Assembly (NCBI RefSeq): GCF_024713945.1
Contig: NC_134685.1
Coordinates: forward strand, 2,165,001-2,229,000
Length of the DNA: 64,000 nt
Direction: 5' to 3'
From: Dermatophagoides farinae
Lineage: Eukaryota; Arthropoda; Arachnida; Sarcoptiformes; Pyroglyphidae
The translations under genes and the position numbers were made by a program. Under the pieces are notes generated by a model. That model saw only the letters and a list, made by a program, of their open reading frames with translations, did not search any database and had not been told where the DNA came from. Positions 1 to 12,657 of this stretch are shown piece by piece; position 1 is the stretch's first letter; each line of letters opens with the position of its first letter.

Positions 1-1542
1 CCACCACCACAATTATTGACCATCATTTGTTATTTGAATTCAATAGAAATCAAATTGTAAATTTTTCGTTTTTTATATTGACTCGTTGCTTGTTTGTTTG
101 TTTGTTCATATGATGAATGTTTGCTCTGAATAAACATGCACACACACACAAGAAATGTATGTGTGCATATTGTACAAATAAAACCGACAAGTTGCTGTTG
201 TTTAATGGTTATATATTGGATCGAAACAAAACAGACCAAAAAAAAAATTTGAATTGATAATGATGACGATAATGTCCATGTGTGGATTTGAATCAATTGA
301 AGAATATATTATCGGTAGAACTGACCAGTTTTTTTGATTTTTTTGTTTCTCGGTCAAGGATTTTTTTGTTTTTTTTTTTGCTAGCTTTTTTTTCTGGAAA
401 AAAAACTTCATTATTTGGTTATTGTTTTTCCTGTGAAAAAAAACGAAATGAAAAAAAATTTCAAGTTTCAAGATATAACCACTACCATTGAAATGATCAC
501 GAAAAAAAGTTGTATATTTTTTTATGGTGCAATAAATAATGAAAAAAAAGCAATGACCAATACGATGATTGCACACACCAATCATCAACAAATCGAATAT
601 AAAAAAAAACAACGCCAACAACAACAACAAAAACAATTCCAAAGTGATGCCAATTGACAAGTAAATGAAACACTTTGAATACAATGAAAATAAAGACAAC
701 AACAACAACAACAACAACAACAAACGACAAACAATCGGATTTATAAATTTCTTTATTATCATGAATGTAGTTATAATTGACAACATTGTATTCATGCTGG
801 ATGCTAGTAGTTAGTAGTAGTTGTAGCAGTTGGGTATTATTAAAATTGATGATGATCAAATCATTCAAATCATTTCAATTTTCTCTTTCCACTGACCATG
901 TGTTTCTTAATTTTTATATTACATCGTGATGTAATCATCATCTTCATCATTTGATGATTTGTTTTTTTTTGTTTTGTTTATAATTTCTGGTCATTTGTTC
1001 ATTGTTGTTTTAAATGATTGGGTTTCGTACACACACACACACACACACAGACAAACAAAAACATAGTTACAGAGTTAGCACCTGTTTATTCGATGATGAT
1101 CACGATGCTTAAATGTTTTTTTTTTTTGGATTCCAAGAATAATTGATGATCAATTGATTAATTGTTTATCATTGGTAGTTGTCATATCATGTTGTTAAAA
1201 ATTTCACTTTCCTTTTTTTTCCTTATCTTTTCCTTGTATTCTAATGAATATTGATGAATGGTGTGTGTGTGTGTGTGTGTGTAATCAATGAATGAATGAT
1301 TCATACATTCATATATCATCAATATGACATCATTATTGCAATTGATGCGGCATTGATTAATTATGCGCAGATGTAGATGGCAGCACGTTGATCAAAAAAA
1401 AAATTTTTTTGAAAATACATTTTTCAACGATAGATGGCATCATATTTTTTTGTTTTTTGAATTTTAATCAAAATCAAAAAATTTTTTTTTTTTTCTTCAA
1501 ATATCGCCCACATCATTTTTCTTTTCACATTCAAGATGAAAC

Positions 1543-1577
<35 letters not shown>

Positions 1578-2451
1578 ATAAATTTATATGGTCGATGAAT
1601 TCAATTACATAAGCCACACTATTGATTGTATAGCTTGTTTGGTTGGTTTTGTGTATTGAAGAAAATTAATCTTATTTTATTTCATTTTGATAGATTCTGG
1701 AAGAATCTAGTACTCACAAAAACAAGTTTTTTTGTTTGTTTGTTTGTTTCGTTAAGAATATGAACCCGGATAACTATAATGACGACAACAACAACAACAA
1801 CAAAAACAGTAACAACAATAACAACAACAACAACAACAAATGAATAGAGAGCTTGAATGAAAATGAAAAACAATTGACTAAAATGAATTTTCCTTGGTCC
1901 ACTAAACTAAATATATATCCACTTTTGCAATTGAATCCAAATGAAAATTGTGAATCCATTTCATTTCAATTTATCGATCACAATATAAAATATAGTGATG
2001 ACACACATACAAACACACACACACACACACATACACATATAGAATCGGTTTAATCTCATTCTGGAATCTCATCATTCTGGAATAAATGTCCATTTTCAAT
2101 AATAATTTGTCTCTTACTGTCCATCTCTCTCTCTCTCTCTCGTTCGTTATTTGTTCCTTTGTGCAATCTACTAAGAATTCATTCATTCATTTCAATCAAG
2201 ATTAGACCCAGTAGATGGATGGATGAAAATTCTTTATTTATCATTTGAATAGTCAACAAAAAAAAACTAGATAAAAGTTTTGTTTTTTTTTACTGAAATG
2301 CAAAAAATATCACTTTGAAAATTTTGGATAAATCAGTAGAGATTTAAGAGAAACAAAAAAAAATCCAGAAAAATTTTTCCAATTGATGATAATGATGATT
2401 ACTATTCTAATGAATCGAGATTATAATCGGATTTTTTTTCTCCATTCATTC

Positions 2452-2485
<34 letters not shown>

Positions 2486-3204
2486 AACGAAAACTACCGC
2501 AACAGACAGTAAAAAAAAAATGTTTCGGATTACCAACTAATACATATTTAAAATGGAATTTCAATGATTTGATTTCAATGATAATCATCATCATTATGAT
2601 TATGATGATGATTATTACCACAAAAGATCTATCCACTTCTCTTTTTTGTTGGGGGGGTCATTCAAAGATAGTGAATGAATGAATTTTTTTTTTTTTTTGG
2701 TTTTGTTTTGGAACAAATAAACATTGAAAACAAGATTAAAAATATAAAATAAAATGGGATTATATATCCGTTTATATATCTTAATTTAATTTCGCTTTGC
2801 ATTGTTCTTCTTCTTTGTAGTAGTAGTAGTGAGGATTATCAATCAATTGACCATGTGAATATTTTTTTTGGAGTTATTGTTGTTGTTGTTGATTTGTATG
2901 GAAACAGATTTTTGACTTTGATCCTTTCGTGTGTACGTGTGTGTGTGTGAAACCTTTGAATGTTGGAAAGTGGAAAACACCGACCATTGTCTAGCTGGGA
3001 AAAAAATGACGAGATTTTTTTTTTGTTGTTATTGTTGGTACTGCGATCTGTAGTTTAAAATAGTTGAAACGGATCTTAATGCTTTAAATTGTTTGATGAT
3101 GATGATGATAATCATCATCATCGTTATGATGGAACTAAACACATTCATTTGTAAATACACACACACACCGTTGTATTACCGTGTAATTGAGACATTTCCA
3201 TTAC
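1..3204. other. repeat-rich region without a recognisable gene
   Basis: No open frame on either strand has non-repetitive protein-like composition. The long frames are translations of A/T homopolymers and CAA, ATG or CA tracts. Notable tracts are a (CA)n near 1030, a (TG)n near 1261, an 11-unit ATG tract at 1543-1575, CAA tracts near 700 and 1790-1840, and a CA tract near 2015. Nothing else can be supported here. Confidence 0.6.
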
Positions 3205-3333
3205 CTGTAGTAATGGTCTAATATTCGTAGTAGTAGTAGATGAAGAAGTAGAAGTTAAGCTACAAATAACAAAACAAAACCAAAAAAAAACGATAATAAA
3301 TGCACCCAAACCAAAGATAAATTGTTGGATCAT
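3205..3333 (-). CDS. weak candidate first coding exon (signal-peptide-like)
   Basis: On the minus strand an ATG at 3333 opens a 43-codon frame. It encodes a strongly hydrophobic segment (about residues 4-25, rich in Phe, Ile, Val and Cys) followed by a Ser/Thr stretch, and ends exactly at a good donor (CAG|GTAATG, intron beginning at 3204). This is the shape of a first exon carrying a signal peptide. A good acceptor (long T-rich tract ending in TTTGTAG) also lies inside the same stretch, so a shorter internal exon is possible. I found no partner exon downstream. T-rich DNA easily gives hydrophobic frames by chance, so this is only a candidate. Confidence 0.18.
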
Positions 3334-6300
3334 TGTTGTTGTTGTTGTTGAATGCCGTACAAACATACAAACAAAAAAACATGGGGGGTTGGTTGGTTGG
3401 TAGTAACCGAGACAGATTTAATCAATCAATCAATATGTGTGTGTGTGTGTGTGTCTGAGTCTGTTTGAATTGAATTTTTTTTTTAGGATCCATTTTTCAA
3501 TCATTTTTGATTTAGTTATCATTTTTTTTCTCGAAAAAAAAAAATTTTATTTTGATCCAAGAAAAAAATACAGTATTCACATATGACGTATGTTTCGATG
3601 TTGATGATGATGATAATGATGGTGATGGTGATAATAAATCAAATTTAAAAAAAAACCCGGCAAACAAATAACCATCATAATCATTATCATCATCATCATC
3701 ATCATCATCAACAACAACTTATCCATGAGATTTTCATTATTATTTTTGTTATTCAAGTTTTCAATTTTTTTTTATTCTTTTCAACACCATTCAATTCATT
3801 ATATGATGACAATGAATCATTCATTCATTCATTCATTCAAATTCTATTGTGAGAATGTGTTGATATTCTCATTTGAGAATTTATTCATATAGAGAATAAA
3901 CCAGAATCATAATAATAATAATAATAATAATCTTTTCAACAACAACAACAACAACAATAATAACAACAAAATGAATAAGAGATTCTGTTGTTGTTGTTGT
4001 TATTATTATTCTAACAACAAAAACAACAATGACAATAGCATCATTCATCCATCTATTTCATTACATTACACACACCCACACACACACACACATTCACAAA
4101 ATACGAATCTTTCCATCAATCCAGATTATCATCATCATCATCATTATTATGGCCATAATGATGATGATGATGATGATGATAATTTTGTTGTTGTTGTTGT
4201 TGTGGTTGCTATATTTTATGGCAATGAGAGAGAAAGAGTGAGAAAAAGTTTTCTTGTTTCGAACAATGAATATTCTCCATTCATATATGCAATAATAATT
4301 ATTATCTGTGTCTGTGTGTATGTGTATGTGTGTGTATGCACCAACAACTTTTAATTTCAATTTTTTTTTCTCATTCATCCACTAAAATTGTATCGACAAA
4401 TTCTTTGATGAATTTTTTCATTCCATTCATTCAAATGGATGAAAATGGATGAAACATTCATTTTTTCCGTTGGAATTTTTCTCTGAAATAAAGTTTTCTT
4501 TTCTTCAACACAACGGAAATAGTTGGCTAGCCATTTCAATATTTATCCGGAAACAGTAAAACAACAGCGACCATCAACCACATGTCTGTTTTTGTTGTTG
4601 TTGTTGTTTATGATGACAACAATGAGAGAGAAAAAAAAAATTAAGAGCCTAAAATCGTCAAACGACAACAACAACAACAACAACAATATTATTGAATAAC
4701 CGACAAACAATGTATAACCATGAGGGCCGTTAATCGTATTTAAAAAACAAAGATAAAATACCGGAGATCAAGACAAGAAAGAAATGAAAAAAAAATCCAA
4801 TGAAAAGATATGAATTTCATATCATTTTTTTTCTTGTCTGGTAAAATTTCTTTCTTTGTGTGTGTGTAAGCTGCCGCAACTATTATTTTACCTATTTGTT
4901 TGATAAAAATGGCTGGCCCGATGGTGGACAAAAAAAGATGATGATGTTGATGAAACCGATATGTTGACATGATTGAGTAGGAAAAACATGAAAAGGTGAT
5001 ATGTGATATTTGTTGTTGTTGTTGTTGTGTCTAGACAAGAAAATTTTTTTTTTGTTCAAGTATTCCATTTGTGTGTGGGTATGTTATCCAGATCAATGTT
5101 TTCACTGGAAAACATTTTTTTCTTTTTTTTTTTTTTGGTCAATATTTGATTGATTTCAATCAAATATACAGATACAATACTTTTAGGTTAATTAAAAATT
5201 CTACATGTATTGATTTTTTTCTATTTTTTTTTATTCATTCATAAAACAACAACAACAAAATTAATTATTCCGATTGATTTCGATTGATTCTGTGTCTGGT
5301 TTCAATGAATGGGACTAGGCAAAAAAAAATTTATTGAATATTTGTGCCCAAAACAACAACAACAACGACGACAACAACAACAACAACAAACAACAACAAC
5401 AAATACATTATATAAATTTGATAAATGATCTATTGACCTTGTGTTGGTCATTATACACAACCTTTGTTTGTATATATTGATTTTATTTATGATTATTATT
5501 TACTGCATACTGCAGTATATTGATTATTGAAAACCAGGAATGATTCTTCAATTGTGTTAAAGAGAGGAATGGGGAGTGACCATAGTAGTAGTAATAGAAT
5601 ATAAAGAAAAAAAATTTTGTATTTGCGTGGCAATAATATTAATTGTTTCACATTCAAATGGCACACCACCTTCTACCACAGAGAGTTTGTTTTGTGTTTC
5701 TTATATATATATTCATTAACACAAATTTGCACTGACCGTTATTTTTTTTTTTTTTTTTTTTTTGGTTCATTTGTCCATTGTGTGTGTGTGCGTTTTTTTT
5801 TGTTGTTTTGTTTCTGCATAAATTTTTTCGATTCACTTTTCAAATGTATATTGGTAATAATTATTTTGGATCAAATCAAAAAGAAAGAAAGAAAAAAATG
5901 ATTGATTTTTTCTTTGTCTTTTTTTTCATTTCATTTCATTTCATCATTGATGATGATGATGATGATGATGAAAAGTTTTTTGTTGTTGTTGTTGTTGTTG
6001 TGCATAGCAGCCGGTTCTTCGATGATGATGATGATGATGATGACGACCGAAAAAAAAGTTTGGAATTATTTTGGATCGTTTTTTTTTCTTCGTTCCATTT
6101 GGAACGAAAAAAAAATCATTATTAGTACGCTGGTTTGTTTTTTTCCACTGCTGCTGCTGCTGCTGTCGCTGCTGTACCACTGACCGATCATATTTGTTTT
6201 TTTTTCTTTTTTTGCACTTTTTTTTCCATGGCCATTCATGGATCGTTTTTTTTTTTTTTTTTTGGCTGGGCATACGTTATTGATGCTTTTGAAATAAATA

Positions 6301-9300
6301 AAAAAAAAGATTTGCTGATGATTTTGGTCTTTTTGTTTTTCGTTTTTGTTTTTCGTTTTCGTTTCATCATTACGATACACAAAGTCATTACGTTTCAAGA
6401 ATAAAATGAAATGAAATGAAAAAACAAAACAAAACAAAACAAAAAAAAACGACGATGAATTTCCAACTAACGAATTGCGATTCCATTCCATTCCATTCTT
6501 TTTTTCAGTTTACATTTACCGTTATTCTTCATGACCAGGGTGTTTGTTTGTTTGTTTTTCATTTTGCTTTTGGATATTAAAAAGCTTTTCTCTCTTTTTG
6601 TCCTGATCTACTACTACTACTTTGGGTGCTTTGAAATTGAGTACAAATTTTGTTTGTTTGTTTGTTTTTTTTCGCTGTTTTTCATTTCGTTAAGAATTCA
6701 ATTTTTCATTGGAATTATTATTTTAACGAAATCAAGACAGAAAAAAAATTTTCTGCCGTTCAAAATGAATAAAATCGGTAGATCATCAATACACCATACA
6801 ATGGTCGAATCGAAATGGAATGAAAAAAAATCAAATATCCATGTTCCAAAAAGAAAATCAGATGAAATCAGATGACCTGGAACAACTGGAACAACAATAA
6901 CAACAAAATGGCTAATTGAATCTTAATGTTTTTTTTTCTACTTTTCATCAAAAACACAATCGTCTCTCTCGGTTTTTCTCCATGATGATTGGAGAACAAC
7001 CAAAAAAAAAAAAAAAAAAATGGCAAACAATCTCATAATGATGATGATGAAATAAGAGATTTGATTTCACCACCGTATTGGATGGATTTGAATGTCAATA
7101 TCAAATTATTTTATATATAGAGATGGATTGATTGATTTGAAAATCTCAATTTCTTTTTTTTCTGTGATTCGATCCAACAAACAGGCATTCATTGAACACA
7201 AACATCAAAACAATTTATTTTTGTGTTGTTTTTTTTTCACGAGTCTAAGTGCGATAATTGACTCTTTTGCACTCAATAATGGAAAAAAAACACTGGCATT
7301 CTATAGATTCATTTTTTATGTTTGTTAAAATGAATAAATCGATCGATCGATTGTGTGTGTGTGTGTGTGTTCGATGATCAAGGGAAAAACTTGTTGATTG
7401 CCAAGATCGATTGTCAAAGATTGTGTGTGTGTGAAGAGTGAAAAAAAAGAAAAAAAAGGTGAAAATGTCAAAGAACAATACCAATGGCTATGGAAAATTT
7501 TTGTTTTCAATAATAATAAAAAAAACAAACAAACAATCAAAAAAGTTTACATAAACATTGATTTTCATGTCGATTATTTGTAATTTGACACGTCAATTTC
7601 GTTTTTTTTTTTGATTGTCGCCATTGTCGTCAATCAAATATAACCAATGATGATGACCAATGACCTTTTTTTTAGGTATGGGTCATACATATACGTGCAT
7701 GGCCTGTCTCGTCTGGTCGTCGTCGTCGTCATCATCATCATCATCATTGCTGTTACTAATAATAAATGTATGTGATGATGACATTTATAGCCACAACAAC
7801 AACAACAACAACAAACACCAATTATCTTTGTCCGAACATGCAGGTATTTTTCATCAATTTTTTTTCTTTATGTCAAATTATTGAAAAATTCAATAGATTT
7901 TATATATAGGTTTAATTTTGATTAATAGAAAGAAAAAAATTTTATCATCATCATCATCATCATCAGACATTACTCAATAAAATCGTGAGATTGCGATTGC
8001 GATTGTGATTGATTCAATTCAATCCAATTCAATTCAATTCAATTCAAATCAAATCGTTTTACCACCGACTGTGTTTGTTTGTGTTTTTTTTTTTGACAAT
8101 TAAAATGCAAAACAAAAATGATGTTATTGTGTCTGTAAAAAAAAAAAAAATTGCTGCTGTGAAACGATATTTATACACACACACACAATCTGTTTGTTTT
8201 TTTTCACACTTTATTTTATTTTTTTGTTCTCATTTCAAGAGAACAAAACCTTTTTTTTCGGCCTATATATAATGATGTCATCGTCATCATCATCATCATC
8301 ATAACGATATCGATACACACCCACCACCGCCACCACCTCCTTATTCAATGTAGCATCATTATGGCCGAGTTTTGGATTTTTTTTTCTCTTCATTTTCTCA
8401 GAATTGTTTTTTTTTTGTCTCTTGTCTAACGATCGATCCGTCGGCTGGATATTTTTTTTTTTTTTTTTGTTCACCATATAAGATGATCGTTAATTAAGAC
8501 ATCCAAGTGACAAATGGTGATTTTTTTTTTTTTTTTTTCTGGTTCACTAAAATAGATTCTTACTAGAAATGTAATGTAACACGAATATAGAAGTAAATAA
8601 TTGGTCCAATTTATATTTATGTGTAGTTGTAGTATACTGAAGATATTTACAACATTTACGTGTTATTTGTTCTGATGATTGTCGCTGTTGTTGTTGTTGT
8701 TGTTGTTGTAGTTGTTGTTGTCATCTGAAAAGTTTGGCAACCATACACACAAATGACGGAAAAGTGAAAACGAGAAAAATAACACTCAAAACTCAAAAGA
8801 AATCATTTAAAATGATGATATTAAACCACACAATAATAAGATAATGATGAATGAATTTGAAAATAAAAATAAAAAAATTTAAAAAAAAAATTCCCTATAT
8901 AACCCTGAGGGTTATTTGACTTTCGATTATTCAACATGTTTTTTTTTACTTTAAAAATGAAATAATGGATGAACCATTTTCATTTCATCTAGGACATCAA
9001 TTTAGTCTGAATAACCAACCAATGAAAACATCTGGATCAAGACCCTATGTGGGGGATATAAAAAAAAACAGAAATGTTTCAGGAACAACCATATAATTGA
9101 TTCAAAATCAATGAACACAATGGGTACAATTCAAATACAAACACACACACACTAGTACACACAATGAAATACGAATTTTATTCAATTATTGATTCATTCG
9201 ATGATGATGATGATGATGATAGAAATCCATTTTTTTTCCATTTTGTACATACAGAAAAAAAGTCCATGTTTTGTTCCATATATCCAAATATCAAATCAAA

Positions 9301-10185
9301 TGAATTGATCACTGTGTGTGTGTGTGTGTGTGTAGTGATTATCTGAATATTTGATTGAAAAATGAATGAGAAAATCAAATATTTTTCAAATTTAAAATTT
9401 AAATTTTACGTATTTCATTTTTTTCTCCTGTAGAATAACAAAAAAAAAATTGTCATTATGAATTAGAATTCAGTATGTTGTGTACATTGAAAACATTATA
9501 CTTGCGGCAGAATTCAGTGAAAATTGAGATTGTTGGAAATGTTCTGGAAATATTTTTCTTGGTGAATAATGAATGGCGAAAAAAAACAACAACATTTGAA
9601 AGAATTTAAATTCAAATCAATCATAATCATTTGAATCAAATATTCATTGATATATCACGTATTTTATGAAATTGAGATTGAGATTGAAATTCTTAAAATA
9701 GAATATGTGTCTCTGTGTGTGTGTGTGTGTGTGTTTATCTCAATTTTTGTTTATTATGTAATTTGATATAAACGGTGAATATATTGAAATTGAATAATGT
9801 AATCATTCATCATTCATCATTTATCGTTTATAATATTTCGATAATTATGTTATCATCCGACAAATAATAATAACGATGATGATGATGAATGGTAAATGTT
9901 GATTTTGATTTTGATTTTGAAAATCACATTTGGTCCCATTTTAGTATATTGAATATATGATATATAAAATTACCGCTGTGGGTGTTGACCATATAATATA
10001 TTTGTCTGTTTTTTTTTACTGGCTTTTTACCCTGCAGCGTATGTCGTAGGTCATCATTGTCATGTTTAACAACAAAAGTGTACGACCCAAAAATAGGCGT
10101 ATCTAGCTACACATATCTAACTATAAGGTGAATAGCAAGCTAGTCCCGATAAGGTAGCTATAGCTAGGTCTTATTGTAAATGTGG
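3334..10185. other. repeat-rich region upstream of the homeobox gene, no gene recognised
   Basis: About 6.9 kb with no protein-like frame. It holds many CAA/GTT, ATG/CAT and CA/TG tracts, A and T homopolymers, a 20-base near-palindrome at 6089-6108 and a 17-base palindrome at 8899-8915. The last 160 bases (about 10020-10185) are clearly less repetitive and probably belong to the promoter region of the following gene. Confidence 0.55.
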
Positions 10186-10195
10186 TATATAAATA
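10102..10195 (+). promoter_or_regulatory. putative promoter of Gsx: TATA-like box and TAGCTA-rich element
   Basis: A TATATAAATA sequence lies at 10186-10195, 134 bases before the Gsx start codon. Just upstream is a non-repetitive stretch with TCTAGCTA at 10102-10109, two copies of ATAAGGT (10123-10129 and 10149-10155), and a perfect 12-base palindrome made of two TAGCTA units at 10155-10166. The TATA match and spacing suit a core promoter. The function of the upstream motifs is inference. Confidence 0.45.
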
Positions 10196-10328
10196 TGAGA
10201 GAAAAAAACACCGGTGGCAACACAGACAAAAAAAAATTCAATTTCAATTTAAAAAATTTTTTTTTTGCTGAAATTTTTAATGAATTTAAATGAATGAGAA
10301 CAATCAATCAATCAATCAATAGTCAATT

Positions 10329-11335
10329 ATGTCATCAAGATCATTTTTTATGGATACATTATTGGATCATCATCATCATCATTCGACCAGTAATCATCAT
10401 CAACAATCATCATCACAATACAATCGAATATTCAATGATCATGATCAATATGATTTAAATATTAATCCAGCAGCAGCAGCAGAAGTGCAATCAAACAAAC
10501 AACAAACATCAATAGCAATGGCATTACAACAACAACAACTACAACAACAACAACAACCGACAACAACGGAAACAGCATTCAAATCATTATTGAATGATTA
10601 TCAAAAATTCTATTCTAATTATATAATGGGACCAGCATTTTTTCTTTCACAAAATCTACTACCACCACCGCCAACCCCACTGCCACCACCACCGCCACCA
10701 GTATTATCACCAAAATCACGAGAAGAATTATTGATCAAGTTGAATCACCATCATCAACGACATTATCAATTACCGACAAAAAAACTGATGAAAAAATCCA
10801 TTGAAATCGAATACGATAAAGATGGCGATGACCATGATGATGATGATGATGATGATGAGAGACAAAAAATGGTTAAAAGAAAACAATCAACCAGATTGGA
10901 TAAAGTGAAGAAAATTAAATGTTCAACAACAACATCATCATCATCATCATCGATGAAAACATTGAAAAATGACGATAACCAAACAAAAGCTTCATCTACA
11001 TCCGGTTCATCATCATCATCGATGACTATGGCAACAACAACGGCATCAAGTTCATCATCATCATCATCATCATCATCAAGCCGGCTACGTACAGCATTCA
11101 CATCGACACAGATTATACATTTGGAACATGAATTTGCAAAAAGTATGTATCTATCAAGATTACGACGTATTGAAATTGCACATTATTTAGGATTAAGTGA
11201 AAAACAGGTAAAAATTTGGTTCCAAAATCGTCGTGTTAAACATAAAAAAGAACAACATAATAATAATAGCCATGATCAATATCATCAACGATTTATTGGT
11301 AATAGCCAAAAAAGTCCAAATCCAACATCACCATC

Positions 11336-11369
<34 letters not shown>

Positions 11370-11558
11370 AATCGAATATGTAAATGTGAATGTGAACATC
11401 ATCAATGTTCATCATCATCATCATCATCATCGATCATTGTAAATAAAACAGGCGATAATTCGGAAATTATAATCAATTCAAACAATACAAAATCATCGAT
11501 CGATGATGATGATGATTGTGATCAATTATACGGTGATGATGATGATGATGATGAATGA
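10329..11558 (+). CDS. ind: GS homeobox transcription factor (Gsx / ind, ParaHox)
   Basis: A 409-residue single open frame. The homeodomain occupies about residues 250-309 (nucleotides 11076-11255) and contains [28 protein letters not shown] and [14 protein letters not shown]. This is near-identical to the Gsx/ind class, with Gln at homeodomain position 50 and Trp at residue 297. The N-terminus (RSFFMDTLL) resembles the conserved Gsx N-terminal motif, and a Cys-Lys-Cys cluster at residues 351-360 resembles one found after the homeodomain in vertebrate Gsx proteins (from memory). In between lie His, Gln, Pro (about residues 112-124), Asp and Ser runs and a basic patch with KRKQSTR. Family members are nuclear DNA-binding factors that pattern the intermediate column of the neuroectoderm. 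The frame shows no intron, although Gsx genes usually have one upstream of the homeobox. The ATG at 10329 is chosen because the conserved N-terminal motif begins there. Confidence 0.93.
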
Positions 11559-11567
11559 ATGAATGGG

Positions 11568-11573
11568 AATAAA
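11568..11573 (+). terminator. possible Gsx polyadenylation signal (proximal)
   Basis: An AATAAA hexamer lies ten bases after the stop codon. A second AATAAA at 11866-11871, about 310 bases after the stop, could serve instead. The sequence alone cannot decide which is used in such AT-rich DNA. Confidence 0.35.
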
Positions 11574-11576
11574 AAT

Positions 11577-11599
11577 GAATGACCTGAAAAAGGTCATTC
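11577..11599. repeat. perfect 9-bp inverted repeat after the Gsx stop codon
   Basis: GAATGACCT at 11577-11585 and AGGTCATTC at 11591-11599 are exact reverse complements around a five-base GAAAA loop. In the transcript this would be a stable small stem-loop in the 3' UTR. As DNA it is an everted pair of AGGTCA half-sites with a five-base spacer. Either role is inference. Confidence 0.6.
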
Positions 11600-12616
11600 C
11601 GGTCCGGTTTTTATGATTTATTACCAACAACAACAACAACAACAATACCGAACAACGAAAAAAAAACTATATCACAAATATGTCACCAATAATGGTAAAT
11701 AACAATGAGAATTTTTGTTTTCGAACCATATGTGCGTTCGTGTGTGTGGACAAATTATTCATTGAGAACAACAACGAAAAAAAATGACCGATGGCCGTTT
11801 GATTATAATTATAATGACCATAATAATCATAAATCTTTTCATATATGTGTATATTGTTTTGATAAAATAAAAACAAAATTGATTTCATTTTTATTATATA
11901 TAAAAAAAATAAATAAAATTTTTTCTTGTAAACAAAGTTTGAAAAGTTTTTGAAAATTTTTTTTTTTTATTTATGACTAACAGACAAAAAAGGAGTGTGT
12001 GTGTGTGAATGAGAGTGTCGAGTTCCAGGAACTGGATTTTTTTTTGTTCATTGGAAAAAAAATTGAAACACTAGAACCGTTTAAAAAAAACATATACAAA
12101 TCAATCAATCTAACGGCTGTTTTTTTTTGGGCGCACGAGTCTTTCATTTATATATACATGTTCAGCCAAATCAATCAATCAATCAATCAATAATGAAATG
12201 ATAATGAAAATTTCATTGTGAATATAAACTAAAAAGAAATCAAATCAGCTAATCAATCAATCAATATTTTTTTTATTATGACAAAAGGTAACAACAACAA
12301 CAACAACTGAATTGGCGTTGAAACTGTGGACCGAATGGATTTTTTTGTTTGATTGTTTGCACGTTTTTTTTTGGTAGACAAAGGATTCAAATTTACATTT
12401 TTTTTTTGTTTTGTTTGAAATTAACATTTTCTCGCTGATTACAATCAATACAGAAATGGAACAGAAATTATTTGCACTTCTATATGTCGTTTATTTTTTG
12501 GCACCTGAAAAAAATTGTTTGTGATTTATTTCAACGAAAAATTTATCATCATCATCCATTTATTTTTGTTTCATATGTGTGTGTGTGTGGAAGATGAAAA
12601 TTTCGCAATTTCAAAA

Positions 12617-12657
<41 letters not shown>

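Noticed and set aside
4740-4970. 76-codon minus-strand frame with a GTAAAA donor-like site
   Set aside because: No partner exons, no conserved segment, and the second half is a Phe-rich translation of homopolymers.
6066-6491. 141-codon minus-strand frame
   Set aside because: Made of Lys/Phe homopolymers and Ser/Gln runs from simple repeats; no splice sites or conserved segment.
10766-11101. 111-codon minus-strand Asp/Ser-rich frame opposite Gsx
   Set aside because: Antisense reading of the TCA and GAT repeats in the Gsx coding exon.
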